Shown piece after piece: positions 33,714 to 43,129 of a stretch of 64,000 nucleotides of DNA (positions within the stretch are counted from its first letter, which is position 1; each line of letters starts with the position of its first letter). The DNA is from an uncultured bacterium (GTDB lineage Bacteria; Bacillota; Clostridia; Lachnospirales; Lachnospiraceae). The notes under the pieces were generated by a model. The model did no database searches. It was not told the origin of the DNA and worked only from the letters and a program-made list of their open reading frames with translations. Location of the stretch: NCBI GenBank assembly GCA_948467735.1, contig CAOKFN010000010.1, forward strand, positions 1 through 64,000, read 5' to 3'. A program made the position numbers and the translations under genes.

Positions 33714-34826
33714 TTAAACTTCTTTTTTTGAAGAATCCTCTCCTTCCGCCATTGAATTTTCCCCCACGGAATCTCCTTCCTTGGCTGAAACCCTTTCTGT
33801 CGCATAAGAATTTATCTCCTCAGATGAATTTTCCTTTTCCATAGGCTGTTTTTCCATATCATAAGATTTCTCTCTCTGTTTTTCTTTCGCCTTTTTCTTC
33901 AGCTCGTCCAAATCTTCCTGAAATCTTGCGGAGGTCATGTTTGGATTGCCCCGAAGCAGGTTTCTTTGAAAGAAATCTTTTAATCCGCTCACCCGCCGTC
34001 TCAGCTCCAAATTAATAGCATATTTTGTTTTCAGCTCAAAAAGCTCTTCTTTCACGCTTTCCAAATAAGCCGACGATCTTGTCTGCGCTGTGGTCTTGAT
34101 ATTTTCAAATTTATTTTCAATCCCCGCTATCACGTCCTCCATCCGCATTGACCTGACTTCATTCCAGCTTTCCTTGACAGTACTCACGCTCTCCGACAAA
34201 GCCTCCTTATAATTCTCCACTTCCCGATTTGCCGCCGTCATAATACTTTCCAGCCGTTTCTGAATATGAAGCATTTCCTTCTTCATCTGCTCCATTTTAA
34301 TCAATACTTCCTTCAAGTCCACAGCCGCCTTGAAAGAAAGAGCAAAATCAGAAACAATCCATATGGTCAATGTCAGCGTAACCACATTCAATACCCTGCC
34401 GGGTATGGACAGCACAAACATTTCTATGGGCACATGGATGAATTCTGTCATAGCAATTGTCAAAATTCCCCATGCCAAAGTTGTTCCCAGACAAATCCGT
34501 CCCTGAAAATTGAATTTCAATCGAGTATAATCCCAATATCGAACCTTAAACAACGCTTCCATAACCACGCTTGTGATATATTCCAAAACCGTCGCACCCA
34601 CGCATCCCGCTATATAGGTCATCACAACATTGTCTTGAAAAGGCATGGACACCACCAGCATCATAACAGCGCCGCTGCCGTAAAGCGGAAGAAAAGGCCC
34701 CCTCATAAAGCCTCTGTTAGTCAAATGTCTTGTTCTGATAGATACATAAACAGACTCAACGCACCAGCCCAAAAAGCAATACAGATAAAAAAAGAACAAC
34801 CATTGAATCATCGTATAAGAGTACAT
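33714..34826 (-). CDS. Putative ABC-transporter-like membrane protein (CmpB/DUF family)
   Basis: About 370 residues. The N-terminal half has five to six membrane segments with the Pfam 'putative ABC-transporter type IV' (CmpB) pattern: FYLYCFLGWCVESVYVSI, then TNRGFMRGPFLPLYGSG near residues 45-60. The C-terminal half is a long cytoplasmic coiled coil with repeated Glu/Lys and an acidic tail. I prefer the ATG at 34826 (GGAGGGG upstream) over the ATG at 34853. A strong terminator follows. Function unknown; the family is common in Firmicutes and not proven to transport. Confidence 0.87.
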   Translation of the reverse strand: MYSYTMIQWLFFFYLYCFLGWCVESVYVSIRTRHLTNRGFMRGPFLPLYGSGAVMMLVVSMPFQDNVVMTYIAGCVGATVLEYITSVVMEALFKVRYWDYTRLKFNFQGRICLGTTLAWGILTIAMTEFIHVPIEMFVLSIPGRVLNVVTLTLTIWIVSDFALSFKAAVDLKEVLIKMEQMKKEMLHIQKRLESIMTAANREVENYKEALSESVSTVKESWNEVRSMRMEDVIAGIENKFENIKTTAQTRSSAYLESVKEELFELKTKYAINLELRRRVSGLKDFFQRNLLRGNPNMTSARFQEDLDELKKKAKEKQREKSYDMEKQPMEKENSSEEINSYATERVSAKEGDSVGENSMAEGEDSSKKEV

Positions 34827-34865
34827 ATCTCCATACCCCTCCATCGTATTCATTCAAAAGCCTGA

Positions 34866-35006
34866 TTACAAAAGCAGCTTCCGCCATCCTCTGTTTCGGA
34901 CTTCTCTGTGCTTCCAAGGAACATACCTTTTCATGGAATGCACTTCTTCCATGGAATGCACTTTTTCCATGGAATGCACTCCTTCCATTTTATACCAGCC
35001 CGTCAT
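34866..35006 (-). CDS. 46-aa ORF with three hexapeptide repeats
   Basis: The ATG overlaps the stop codon of the S4-domain gene as ATGA, the classic sign of translational coupling, and the frame runs 46 codons to 34866. It contains three in-frame 18-bp repeats giving MEGVHS, MEKVHS, MEEVHS, then a basic tail (KRYVPWKHREVRNRGWRK). It ends 40 bases before the likely start of the CmpB-like gene. No Shine-Dalgarno sequence precedes it. It could be a real small protein, a spacer kept open for coupling, or chance. Confidence 0.4.
   Translation of the reverse strand: MTGWYKMEGVHSMEKVHSMEEVHSMKRYVPWKHREVRNRGWRKLLL
34934..34987. repeat. 18-bp tandem repeat x3
   Basis: Three copies of an 18-bp unit of the form CATGGAATGCACTTCTTC with one or two changes each. 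On the minus strand every unit contains GGAAGAAG...ATG, a ribosome-binding-site-like purine stretch followed by an ATG. Confidence 0.85.
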
Positions 35007-35770
35007 CGATACACTGCCGCCTCCACAGACAGCCTTCCCTTCTTTGTCTCCCTTCCCTCCCCCATAAGGGTAAATTTCCCATATCCTCTGGCATTCACCG
35101 TTTCCCCTGCTTTCAACTGGCGCGAATGATTCTCGCAGAGTCGTCCATCCACATATACTTTTCCATTCCGAAACAGCTCTTGGCTTTTTTCTCTCGACAT
35201 ATTATAAACCCTTGCAAGTACTGCGTCAACGCGGAGAGACGGAACATGTATATTGTTCAAAACCGGCTCTTCCTTGGGAATACTTTGATAATCCTCTGTC
35301 ACACTGCATTTTACACGGGTATGCTTGACCTGATCCAGATTTTCACAGATAAATCCGGCTATGGATTCCAGACAGAAAAGGTATGCCTGCTTTTCCCCCG
35401 TCTTAATATCGCCGACAGTACTGCGCTCAATTCCCAGATTCATCAATGCCCCAAGAAAGTCTCTGTGAGACAATTCATCCGCAAATTTCTGTGCAAGCGG
35501 GACGATATGAACACAGACAATGGGAAAGGGAACCTCATATCCCAATTCTTCGGCGCATCCAAAGCGAATCACCACTCTTTCCGCATCCTCAAAACCACCC
35601 TCCAGACAGTATCCGGCATATTTCAGTTCCGCCTCCTCCTGCCAGAAAATATCCTGCTCGCTCAACCCCAAAAATCCTGTAAAAGTAAAAATTCCCTGCT
35701 GAAAGGATTTCTCTGCCAAATCACGAAATCGATTCTTTAACTGTTGTATTTCTTTGTTCTCCTGTGCCAT
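35003..35770 (-). CDS. YlmH-type S4 RNA-binding protein
   Basis: A 255-residue YlmH-family protein with the C-terminal S4 domain visible at about 180-240 (LRVDAVLARVYNMSREKSQEL, in two parts; NGKVYVDGRLCENHSRQLKAGETV). YlmH proteins bind RNA/ribosomes and are encoded in the dcw cell-division cluster of Firmicutes; here it stands away from division genes. GAGGTGAG precedes the ATG. The stop overlaps the start of the 46-codon ORF by ATGA. Confidence 0.9.
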   Translation of the reverse strand: MAQENKEIQQLKNRFRDLAEKSFQQGIFTFTGFLGLSEQDIFWQEEAELKYAGYCLEGGFEDAERVVIRFGCAEELGYEVPFPIVCVHIVPLAQKFADELSHRDFLGALMNLGIERSTVGDIKTGEKQAYLFCLESIAGFICENLDQVKHTRVKCSVTEDYQSIPKEEPVLNNIHVPSLRVDAVLARVYNMSREKSQELFRNGKVYVDGRLCENHSRQLKAGETVNARGYGKFTLMGEGRETKKGRLSVEAAVYR

Positions 35771-36048
35771 AGGATACTCACCTCTTCTATCGCAGCCCCC
35801 ATACTGTCGTTACCCAAATCACGTCATAATCGACAAAAATACTTCTCTCCCCGTCCCAGCAGCCCCTCCTGTCCGCACTTTTTGCACGAAAGGCAGAAAG
35901 GACAGGCAAAAATCTTCACTGCCTTCCCGGAGCCAGCTCCCTCCCCAGCGGCATATACACATAAAAACGGCTGCAAAACCACAAAAGCCTGCAGCCGCTT
36001 ACCCGCCGGATTTCCAGCCTTCTCACCCGGCCCTTTTTCAACAAGCCC

Positions 36049-36981
36049 CTACGAGAAGCTTATTACCGCCTCCTTGGGCGCCTTGGTCTTTTCCACGTTT
36101 ACCGCATGAAGAATCGGCCCCTCGCCCTTATAATCCGCCCAATATTCCTTCGACACCACAGCAGTCACTTTCACCCATTCCCTCTGCTGCAGAGCATCCG
36201 TCCCCGCATATTCGCAGGCATATCCCAAAAATGCCATGTCGTCCGCACAGCAGGTCATTGCCATACGTCCCGGTACGAAATACCCTTTCGGAAAATTTTC
36301 CGGCTTCAGCACCATAGCAGCAAACTGCAGTTTCTTTCCAATATAACGCTCCAGATGGTCCATTGCGTCCAGATACCAGATTCCATATCCCGTATTATCC
36401 AAAACAATGGTTTCCTGATTCAAATCGTATGGAAGATCCTCCTCAAAAATTTCGTCTATCTCCCCTTTGGAATCTTCAAAAATCACATCCGCCGAAGCGT
36501 TGACCGCCTTGATATTGCGCTTATACGTATTCAGCTGATCCCTGACGGTATCGCAGCGGTTAAAAATAATCATCTCCGACTTGCGAATCATTTCCGCCAG
36601 CAGAGAGCGCATATTGGTATAGTACATAGGAAATGTAGAACCGTCAATGGTGGTAATCTGCTGTTCTATTTTCCAATACCATGGAAGCTTTGCATTCTTG
36701 TAATTCCACATTCCATTATACTCAATAATGATACGTTCCGGTTTGTGAAGCTTTTCCAAATCCGTCAGATGAGCCGGATTAAAATCTTCTTCCTTCTCAA
36801 TCAGTTCAATCTCTGTGCGTGTCTTTTTCAAAAGCACAGGATCATACTCATTCTCGCCTTCTTCACAGAGTATCAAAAGCGTCTTTCCCCTCACCTGAAA
36901 ATACTGCTGAGCCAATGTAAAGCTGATAAATTCGGTCTTGCCGCTCTCCAGAAAACCATTGATTACATATACAGGCTTCAT
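36049..36981 (-). CDS. CobW-like GTPase with YcgQ/TIGR03943-like C-terminal domain
   Basis: A 310-residue G3E-type P-loop GTPase: Walker A in INGFLESGKTEF (about 7-18) and an NKxD-like NRCD near 142. The CxCC metal motif of classical CobW/ZNG proteins is absent. The C-terminal third (GRMAMTCCADDMAFLGYACEY, about 237; WVKVTAVVSKEYW) resembles the soluble C-terminal domain of the YcgQ/TIGR03943 family, a partner of the YcgR-type permease. The gene lies 16 bases after the His-rich CobW gene, and the two probably work together on metal delivery. GGAGGAAGG precedes the ATG. Confidence 0.82.
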   Translation of the reverse strand: MKPVYVINGFLESGKTEFISFTLAQQYFQVRGKTLLILCEEGENEYDPVLLKKTRTEIELIEKEEDFNPAHLTDLEKLHKPERIIIEYNGMWNYKNAKLPWYWKIEQQITTIDGSTFPMYYTNMRSLLAEMIRKSEMIIFNRCDTVRDQLNTYKRNIKAVNASADVIFEDSKGEIDEIFEEDLPYDLNQETIVLDNTGYGIWYLDAMDHLERYIGKKLQFAAMVLKPENFPKGYFVPGRMAMTCCADDMAFLGYACEYAGTDALQQREWVKVTAVVSKEYWADYKGEGPILHAVNVEKTKAPKEAVISFS

Positions 36982-36997
36982 TTTCCTTCCTCCATTC

Positions 36998-38245
36998 CTA
37001 TCGGAACAGCTCCTCCAGCTTATCTTCCTTCAGCTCTGCGCCAATCACGCAGAACTTTCCTGTCACCTCAGGCTTTCCCGTCCTGATATCATGCTCCTCC
37101 GGCACATAATCATAGTAAATCCAAGTGCCGTCCTCTGCGGGAACCATTCCCTTCGCACGAAGAATACTGCCGTAGGCGCCGCTGTCCAAGGCTGTCAGGA
37201 TACTCTCAATTTTCTCCCTTGTATATTTTGCGGGCGATTCCCTGCCCCAGCTGGTAAATACCTCGTCCGCATGATGATGTCCGTGATGATCATGCTCACA
37301 GCCGCACCCATGGTCGTGATGATGCTCATGGCCCTCCTCATGGTGGTGATGTCCATGGCCTTCTCCCTCATGGTGATGTCCATGGCCTTCTCCATCATGA
37401 TGATGCTCACTGCACTCCCCTTCATGGTGATGTCCATGGCCTTCTCCCTCATGGTGATGCTCACCCCACTCCCCTTCATGATGGTGTTCATGGTTTTCTC
37501 CCTCATGATGGTGGTGATGCTCACCGCATTCCCCTTCATGATGATGTTCATGGCCCTCCTCATGATGATGGCCGCAGCACTCTCCCTCGTGGTGATGGTG
37601 CTCCTTGGCAGCATGTGCCAGCATTTCCTTCATCATTTCGTCCAGCGTATCCGCACCCTCTATTGTCTCCAGAACCGCTCTGCCATCCAGCTCCGTCAAC
37701 GGCGTTGTGACAATGGCCGCCTTGGCATTATGCTCCCGAATCAGGCCGACGCATTCCTGAACCTTCTCTGCACTTGCCTTATCCGTCCTGCTCAAAATAA
37801 TCGTGCCCGCGTACTCAATCTGATTGATAAAGAATTCTCCGAAGTTTTTCATATACATTTTTGCCTTGGAGGCATCCACCACAGCCACCGCGCTGTTTAC
37901 CTGAACATCCAAATCCGCCGCCACATTTTCCACGGCCTTCAGCACATCCGACAGCTTTCCTACCCCGGAAGGCTCAATCAAAATGCGCTCCGGCGCATAG
38001 GTCTCAATCACTTCCTTCAGAGAAGCGCCGAAATCTCCCACCAAAGAACAGCAGATGCAGCCCGAATTCATCTCCTTGATTTCTATTCCGGCTTCCTTCA
38101 GAAATCCGCCGTCAATGCCGATTTCGCCGAATTCATTTTCAATCAATACGGTCCTGCTTCCGTCCAATGCTTCTTTTAACAGCTTCTTAATCAAAGTTGT
38201 CTTCCCTGCGCCTAAAAATCCTGAAAACACATCTATTTTTGTCAT
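36998..38245 (-). CDS. CobW/ZNG-type GTPase with ~50-His metal-binding region
   Basis: A 415-residue G3E GTPase: Walker A GFLGAGKTT (9-17), the metal-transfer motif GCICCS near residue 62 and an NKxD variant SRTDK near 158. Between about residues 217 and 327 lies a 110-residue insertion dominated by HHHEGE(C/G) repeats, with about 50 histidines and several Cys, then a short CobW C-terminal domain (YDYVPEEHDIRTG). Such His-rich CobW proteins bind and deliver Zn, Co or Ni. The start ATG at 38245 has GGGAGG 8 bases upstream (the GTG at 38254 is not used). A weak promoter with -35 TTGACA lies at 38298-38303. No Zur box was identified. Confidence 0.93.
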   Translation of the reverse strand: MTKIDVFSGFLGAGKTTLIKKLLKEALDGSRTVLIENEFGEIGIDGGFLKEAGIEIKEMNSGCICCSLVGDFGASLKEVIETYAPERILIEPSGVGKLSDVLKAVENVAADLDVQVNSAVAVVDASKAKMYMKNFGEFFINQIEYAGTIILSRTDKASAEKVQECVGLIREHNAKAAIVTTPLTELDGRAVLETIEGADTLDEMMKEMLAHAAKEHHHHEGECCGHHHEEGHEHHHEGECGEHHHHHEGENHEHHHEGEWGEHHHEGEGHGHHHEGECSEHHHDGEGHGHHHEGEGHGHHHHEEGHEHHHDHGCGCEHDHHGHHHADEVFTSWGRESPAKYTREKIESILTALDSGAYGSILRAKGMVPAEDGTWIYYDYVPEEHDIRTGKPEVTGKFCVIGAELKEDKLEELFR

Positions 38246-38274
38246 TTTTTGCACCTCCCAAACTTACTATTCCT

Positions 38275-38303
38275 ATTTTGGCTCAAATTGAAATGGTTGT
38301 CAA
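38275..38303 (-). promoter_or_regulatory. Candidate promoter of the CobW pair
   Basis: -35 TTGACA (38303-38298), 17-base spacer, -10 CAAAAT (38280-38275; weak). 29 bases upstream of the start codon at 38245. Confidence 0.5.
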
Positions 38304-38376
38304 GAACCCGAATCTAAAAGTTTTCTGAAACTATAAAGTTTTTTCGCTGCAGACGAGGACTCTGCCGCAAAATCTA

Positions 38377-38595
38377 AAGCTTATCAAATACCGTACCGAG
38401 GGGATTAGGGAATACTGGATTGTAAATTGAAAAGACATGCACCGTAAATATTTTTGAGACTGCGGCCGAAAGGCTTCCGGCCAATATGGTTATGATGAAG
38501 ACATTCCCGTATGCATTTACAGCGGCCTCACCATCAAGATTGCAGATTTGCTTTTGCAGAAAACGTCTATAAAAATGAAAGAACTGAAATGGTGA
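38377..38595 (+). pseudogene. Uma2-family relic
   Basis: One frame reads with Uma2-type C-terminal residues: IKYRTEGIREYWIVN, stop, a degraded part, a second stop, then YGYDEDIPVCIYSGLTIKIA and LLLQKTSIK to a TGA at 38593-38595. Two in-frame stops and no start show it is dead. The relic's last bases overlap the 3' end of rnpB on the other strand. It is the second Uma2 sequence in the window after 7568-8066. Confidence 0.7.
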
Positions 38596-38950
38596 GCAGG
38601 ACGATAAGCCGGGTTATGTCGTGAATAATCATCTATCTAGCGCGGCTGTTGCCAGCCGCGTCAAGCGACCTACCTGAAAGCAGGCCGGGCAAACCTGTCG
38701 CTCTCTACTTGGTCTTGCTTCGGATGGGGTTTACATGGCTCCGCCCGTTACCGGACGGACGGTAGTCTCTTACACTGCCTTTCCACCATCACCGCGGCGG
38801 ACCGCGCTGCCGCGCCCGCCGGGCTGTATCTCTCTGCTGCACTAGCCTTGGAGTCGCCTCCACCGGACGTTATCCGGCATCCTGCCCTGTGAAGCCCGGA
38901 CTTTCCTCACCTGCATAAACATGCAGCCGCGATTATTTATCCTACTCACC
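38591..38950 (-). ncRNA. rnpB: RNase P RNA, bacterial type
   Basis: The ribozyme component of RNase P, which matures tRNA 5' ends. The minus strand shows the universal 5' core GAGGAAAGTCCGGGCT (near 38914-38896) and 3' core ending ACATAACCCGGCTTATCG (near 38600-38615). The terminal P1 helix pairs GGTGAGTAGGA (5' end at 38950) with TCCTGCTCACC (3' end at 38591). Length is about 360 nt, normal. The interior shows the conserved GGTGGAAAGGCAG...GGTAACGGGCGG elements of type A/B RNAs. An Uma2 relic abuts its 3' end. Confidence 0.95.
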
Positions 38951-39095
38951 CTTACCTGTTCAGCATCCGCTCCCAATCCGCATAGCTGAACTTCTGTTCT
39001 TTTTTGTATTATAACTTCTATTTTCCTAAAAATCAAGAGAAATTTTTATATTTCATGTTTTTATGCAAGGTTTTCTGCTTAAGCTTTTCGCCTTC

Positions 39096-40862
39096 CTACA
39101 TTTTATCAGGCGCTTCAACCCCCAGCAGATCAATGCAGGTCTCCATCACGTCCCGCGTCAGCACAAGCAGCGCGAGAAGGCTGCGCTTTCTGGCTTCCTT
39201 CTCCTCCCCGAGAATCTTCGTCGCATGATAGAAACGGTTGAACGCATTGGCCACGTCATAGACATACGCGCACACCCTCTGGGGCGAAATCTCCTCCACG
39301 GCATTTTCCACCATGGTATTGAACTGCACCAGCGCCGTCTCCAGCGCTTTCTCGGCCTCATCCCCGGCCTCCGCAAGTTCCAGCTGGTCCAGACTCCCCC
39401 CCTGTTCCCGATATTTATTTAAAATAGACTTAATACGTACAATGGTATAAAGAATGTAAGGACCCGTATCCCCCTCAAAGGAAGTGAACTTATCGATATC
39501 AAAAATATAATCCTTGGAAGCCTGATTGGACAAATCACCGTATTTCAGCGCGGAAATCGCCACAATATCGGAAATCTCCCCTGCCTCCTGCTCCGACATC
39601 TCCCGGCCTTCCCGGATTTTTCGATACATTTCATCCTTGGTATCCTGAACCAGCTTCTCTAACCGCATCACGCCCCCGTCCCTCGTCTTAAAGGGCTTGC
39701 CGTCCTTGCCGTTCATGGTGCCGAAGCCCAGAAACCTAAGCTCCGTCTCCGGCTTCACCAGCTTTGTCCTGCGGGCGCAGCGGAATACCTGTTCAAAGTA
39801 CAATTCCTGACGCTTATCCGTCAGATAAATGATTTCATCCGGATCGTACAGGCGCACGCGCTCCATAATGGTGGCCAGATCCGTGGTATTGTACAAAGCG
39901 GCGCCGTCGGACTTTAAAATCATGCAGGGCGGAACCTCTTTCTTGTCCGTCTCCTCCTTCACATCCACCACCAGCGCGCCCTCGCTGATATGGGCGTAGC
40001 CGTTTTCTTTCATATAAGCAACCATCTCAGGGATCAGATCATGAACGGAGCTTTCCCCCTTCCACAGATCAAATTCCACATTCAGCCTGCCGTAATTCTT
40101 CTTCAAATCCGACACGGACACATTTAAAATATGCTGCCAGAGCGCCCGATATCCCCTCTCTCCGCTCTGCAGCTTAAAAGTCGCCTCCATGGCCCGCGCC
40201 TTGAACTCCGCGTCTTCCTTGGACCTTGCGCTGGCGGCAGGGTAAATCTCCTCCAGTTCGGAAACCGTAAACGGAGGCTCTTTGGGGTATTCTCCCTCAT
40301 AATTTTCATCAAAATACACCCATTCGGGATGCCTCTCCCAGAATCCTGTCATCACAAGGCCCATGGGCATTCCCCAGTCGCCCATATGAACATCGCCGAT
40401 ACACTCGTTACCCGCATAACGACAGATGCGCTTGACGCTCTCGCCGAGAATCGCCGAACGGAGATGTCCCACATGAAGAGGCTTCGCAATATTGGCTCCG
40501 CCGTAATCGATAATGATCTTCTTCGGTTTCTCCGGCATTTCCAACCCAAATTTCGGCTCCTTGGCCATTCCTTTTACCACGCCGAGAAGAAATTTCTCCG
40601 AAACCTTTAAATTCAAAAAACCGGGCGCCGCCGCGGATACCTCCCCAAATACCTCGCTGCCTTCCAGCTTCCCGGCCGCCTCGCCCGCAATCACAAGAGG
40701 TGCCTTTTTATAACGCTTTGCCCCCGCCATGGCGCCGTTGCACTGATACTCGCACAGGTCAGGACGGTTGGATATGGTCACTCTGCCCAAAGAAGCGTCG
40801 TATCCCGCCGCCTCGAACGCCTTTCCCACCTCTTCCGACAAAATATCCAATATTTTCTTCAT
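39096..40862 (-). CDS. argS: Arginine-tRNA ligase
   Basis: ArgRS, 588 residues, class I synthetase. N-terminal tRNA-binding domain (about 1-110), then the HIGH-type motif AKPLHVGHLRS near 128-138 and GFGTMNGKDGKPFKTRDGG, the KMSKS-equivalent loop, near 380-398, and the helical anticodon-binding DALR domain at the C terminus (from about 460). Length is typical. GGCGGGAT precedes the ATG at 40862. It is a housekeeping gene downstream of nothing related; rnpB follows it on the same strand. Confidence 0.96.
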   Translation of the reverse strand: MKKILDILSEEVGKAFEAAGYDASLGRVTISNRPDLCEYQCNGAMAGAKRYKKAPLVIAGEAAGKLEGSEVFGEVSAAAPGFLNLKVSEKFLLGVVKGMAKEPKFGLEMPEKPKKIIIDYGGANIAKPLHVGHLRSAILGESVKRICRYAGNECIGDVHMGDWGMPMGLVMTGFWERHPEWVYFDENYEGEYPKEPPFTVSELEEIYPAASARSKEDAEFKARAMEATFKLQSGERGYRALWQHILNVSVSDLKKNYGRLNVEFDLWKGESSVHDLIPEMVAYMKENGYAHISEGALVVDVKEETDKKEVPPCMILKSDGAALYNTTDLATIMERVRLYDPDEIIYLTDKRQELYFEQVFRCARRTKLVKPETELRFLGFGTMNGKDGKPFKTRDGGVMRLEKLVQDTKDEMYRKIREGREMSEQEAGEISDIVAISALKYGDLSNQASKDYIFDIDKFTSFEGDTGPYILYTIVRIKSILNKYREQGGSLDQLELAEAGDEAEKALETALVQFNTMVENAVEEISPQRVCAYVYDVANAFNRFYHATKILGEEKEARKRSLLALLVLTRDVMETCIDLLGVEAPDKM

Positions 40863-41046
40863 AATCGTATCCCGCCTTTCCGCAGCCGTACACTTTCCTG
40901 CATATATTTTTTCATTATATCCTGTTTCCCCTGATTCTGCAAGAAAAAATTGAAATATATGTCAATATTGTCAATATATGCCGACGCTTTTTTACAGCAG
41001 ACATGCGTCGCCCTCGTCATACGGCTCCGGATTGCCGGATGCTTTC

Positions 41047-42870
41047 TTACGGCAGCCGATACCTCTCCCCATACGCCAGCACCTTGCCGCGAAACTCTAT
41101 ATTCTCCTCCTGCTTCAGCCTGTCCAGATAAGCCCGGGAATCAAACTCATCATCGCCGGTCTGCAGCAGGCAGACCGCAATATTGGAGCAATGGTCCGAC
41201 ACGCTCTCAAAATCCGCCGCGATATCGGACAGTAAAAATCCCAGCTCAATGGTACATTTCCCTTTTCTGAGACGCTTTACATGCCGCCGTCTGATATCGA
41301 GATTCAGCCCGTCTATCACTTCCTCCAAAGGCTCCACCTGCCCCGCCAGCTGCAGATTTCCCTCCTGAAAGCTTTGCACCGTCAGATGCAGAATGTCACG
41401 AACCGCCCCTGAAAATACGCCAAGCTCCTCCTTTGCCTTTTCCGAGAACTGTAATCCCTTTTTTTCTATCTCTTCCGCCGTTTGCTTTAAATTACGGGCA
41501 TGATCGGAAATCCGTTCAAAATCACCGATACACTGAAACAGGACGGAAAGGGTATGGCTGTCCCGTTCCGGCATATCCTTTGTACTGAGCTTTACCAGAT
41601 AGCTCCCCAGCTCCTCTTTCAGCGTCTCCAGCCTCCGGGCCGATTCCGCCGCCTTCTCCGCGGTCTCCCCCGTATACCGGGACAACAGTTCCATGGCCAG
41701 ATTCACGGACTCTTCCGCAAATTCCGCCAAGACGCCTGCTGCCGCCCGGCTCCGCTCCACCGCATAGGAGGGCACCTCAAGAAAGCGAACATCCAAAAAA
41801 CGAAGTGCATTTGAAAAATGTCCCCTTCCCGCCAGTGCGTCCGGCTCTCCGATGTCTTTTGTCGGCTCCGCGTCCCCCTCTTCCTCCCGGACCGACAGAC
41901 AGGCAAGCTTCACAATCCCCCCTGAAAAGGGCAGAAGACAGAAGGCTGCCACAAGATTAAATATGCTGTGTACCGCCGCAATTCCAAAGGCCGTGGCCGG
42001 TTCCTCCAAAAAAGCAAACGGCAGCAGGGCGTTTCCGACATAAAAAAACGTCATAAACAAAGCCGTCCCAATCAGATTAAAATAGAGATGAACCAGCGCG
42101 GCCCTTTTGGCGTTCCTGCCCGCTCCCATGCCGGAGAGCATGGCGGTGACGCAGGTGCCGATATTCTGTCCCAGAATAATGGGAATGGCCGCACGATACC
42201 CCACGGCCCCCGTAGCGCAGAGCGCCTGCAGAATCCCCACGGAAGCGGAGGAGGACTGTAGTATGGCGGTCAATACCGTTCCCGCCAAAAGCCCCAGCAC
42301 CGGGTTGGTGAACCTTGTGAGCATTCCGGTAAATTCCGGCACCTCCGCCAAAGGCTTCACCGCGCCGCTCATGGTATCCATTCCAAACATCAGAATAGCA
42401 AAGCCCACCATCACCGCCGCAATGCTCCTGAGCCTGTCCCTCTGAAGGGCAGTGCGGCCCTTAGCCCCCATAAGCGCCACGCCCACGATTGCCAGAATGG
42501 GCGAAAAGGACGCGGGCTTGCACAGCCGCACCAGAAAAGAACTGCTGTCAATGCCCTGCGCTCCCAGAATCCATGAGGTAATGGTGGTGCCCACATTCGC
42601 CCCCATAATTACCCAAGCCGCCTGCTGCAGCTTCATAATGCCGGAATTCACAAAGCCCACCACCATCACCGTTGCGGCGGAGGATGATTGAATCACCGCC
42701 GTAACCCCGGCCCCCATAAGCACCGCCTTCACAGGATTATCCGTCAGCCTTTCCAATATCTGCTCAAATCTGCCTCCGGCGGCCTTCGCCAGTCCGTCCC
42801 CCAGCAGATGCATCCCATATAAAAAAAGCGCCAGCCCGCCTATCATTGTCAGAAAATCAAAAAAGTCCAT
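41047..42870 (-). CDS. Na/Pi cotransporter (NptA/PhoU fusion)
   Basis: About 607 residues. Residues 1-330 form the two inverted Na_Pi_cotrans repeats with Gly/Ser-rich QSSSA(A/S) motifs: VTAVIQSSSAATVMVVGFVN (about 62) and LTAILQSSSASVGILQA (about 207). The C-terminal 200 residues are a PhoU-like helical domain (VERSRAAAGVLAEFAEE; LFQCIGDFERISDHARNL). These proteins import phosphate with sodium. I use the ATG at 42870 (GAGGG upstream); the open frame to 42999 has an N-terminal extension without membrane character. Confidence 0.93.
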   Translation of the reverse strand: MDFFDFLTMIGGLALFLYGMHLLGDGLAKAAGGRFEQILERLTDNPVKAVLMGAGVTAVIQSSSAATVMVVGFVNSGIMKLQQAAWVIMGANVGTTITSWILGAQGIDSSSFLVRLCKPASFSPILAIVGVALMGAKGRTALQRDRLRSIAAVMVGFAILMFGMDTMSGAVKPLAEVPEFTGMLTRFTNPVLGLLAGTVLTAILQSSSASVGILQALCATGAVGYRAAIPIILGQNIGTCVTAMLSGMGAGRNAKRAALVHLYFNLIGTALFMTFFYVGNALLPFAFLEEPATAFGIAAVHSIFNLVAAFCLLPFSGGIVKLACLSVREEEGDAEPTKDIGEPDALAGRGHFSNALRFLDVRFLEVPSYAVERSRAAAGVLAEFAEESVNLAMELLSRYTGETAEKAAESARRLETLKEELGSYLVKLSTKDMPERDSHTLSVLFQCIGDFERISDHARNLKQTAEEIEKKGLQFSEKAKEELGVFSGAVRDILHLTVQSFQEGNLQLAGQVEPLEEVIDGLNLDIRRRHVKRLRKGKCTIELGFLLSDIAADFESVSDHCSNIAVCLLQTGDDEFDSRAYLDRLKQEENIEFRGKVLAYGERYRLP

Positions 42871-43129
42871 ACATGCCCTCTCTTCGGCCGCCTCGCCGTC
42901 AAACGTCGAAATTCCCTTAAATTCCCTGCAGCTGCAGATTTTTCGACGCCTCCGAATCACAAGACATCCCTCTATAACATGTATTACCATCTTCCGCACA
43001 ATTTATGTAAGCTTCAATTTATTTGGAATATATTTAATCTCCGGCTCAATGCATGGCCCAAAAGGCAGCGGACGCCGCAGTCCATCGGGAGCAGCTGATC
43101 GGACTGATGGGAGGGATGTTATAGATATC

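Noticed and set aside
33497..33805. 102-codon frame downstream of the CmpB-like gene
   Set aside because: It overlaps the end of the CmpB-like gene and runs through a rho-independent terminator; no ribosome binding site and biased composition.
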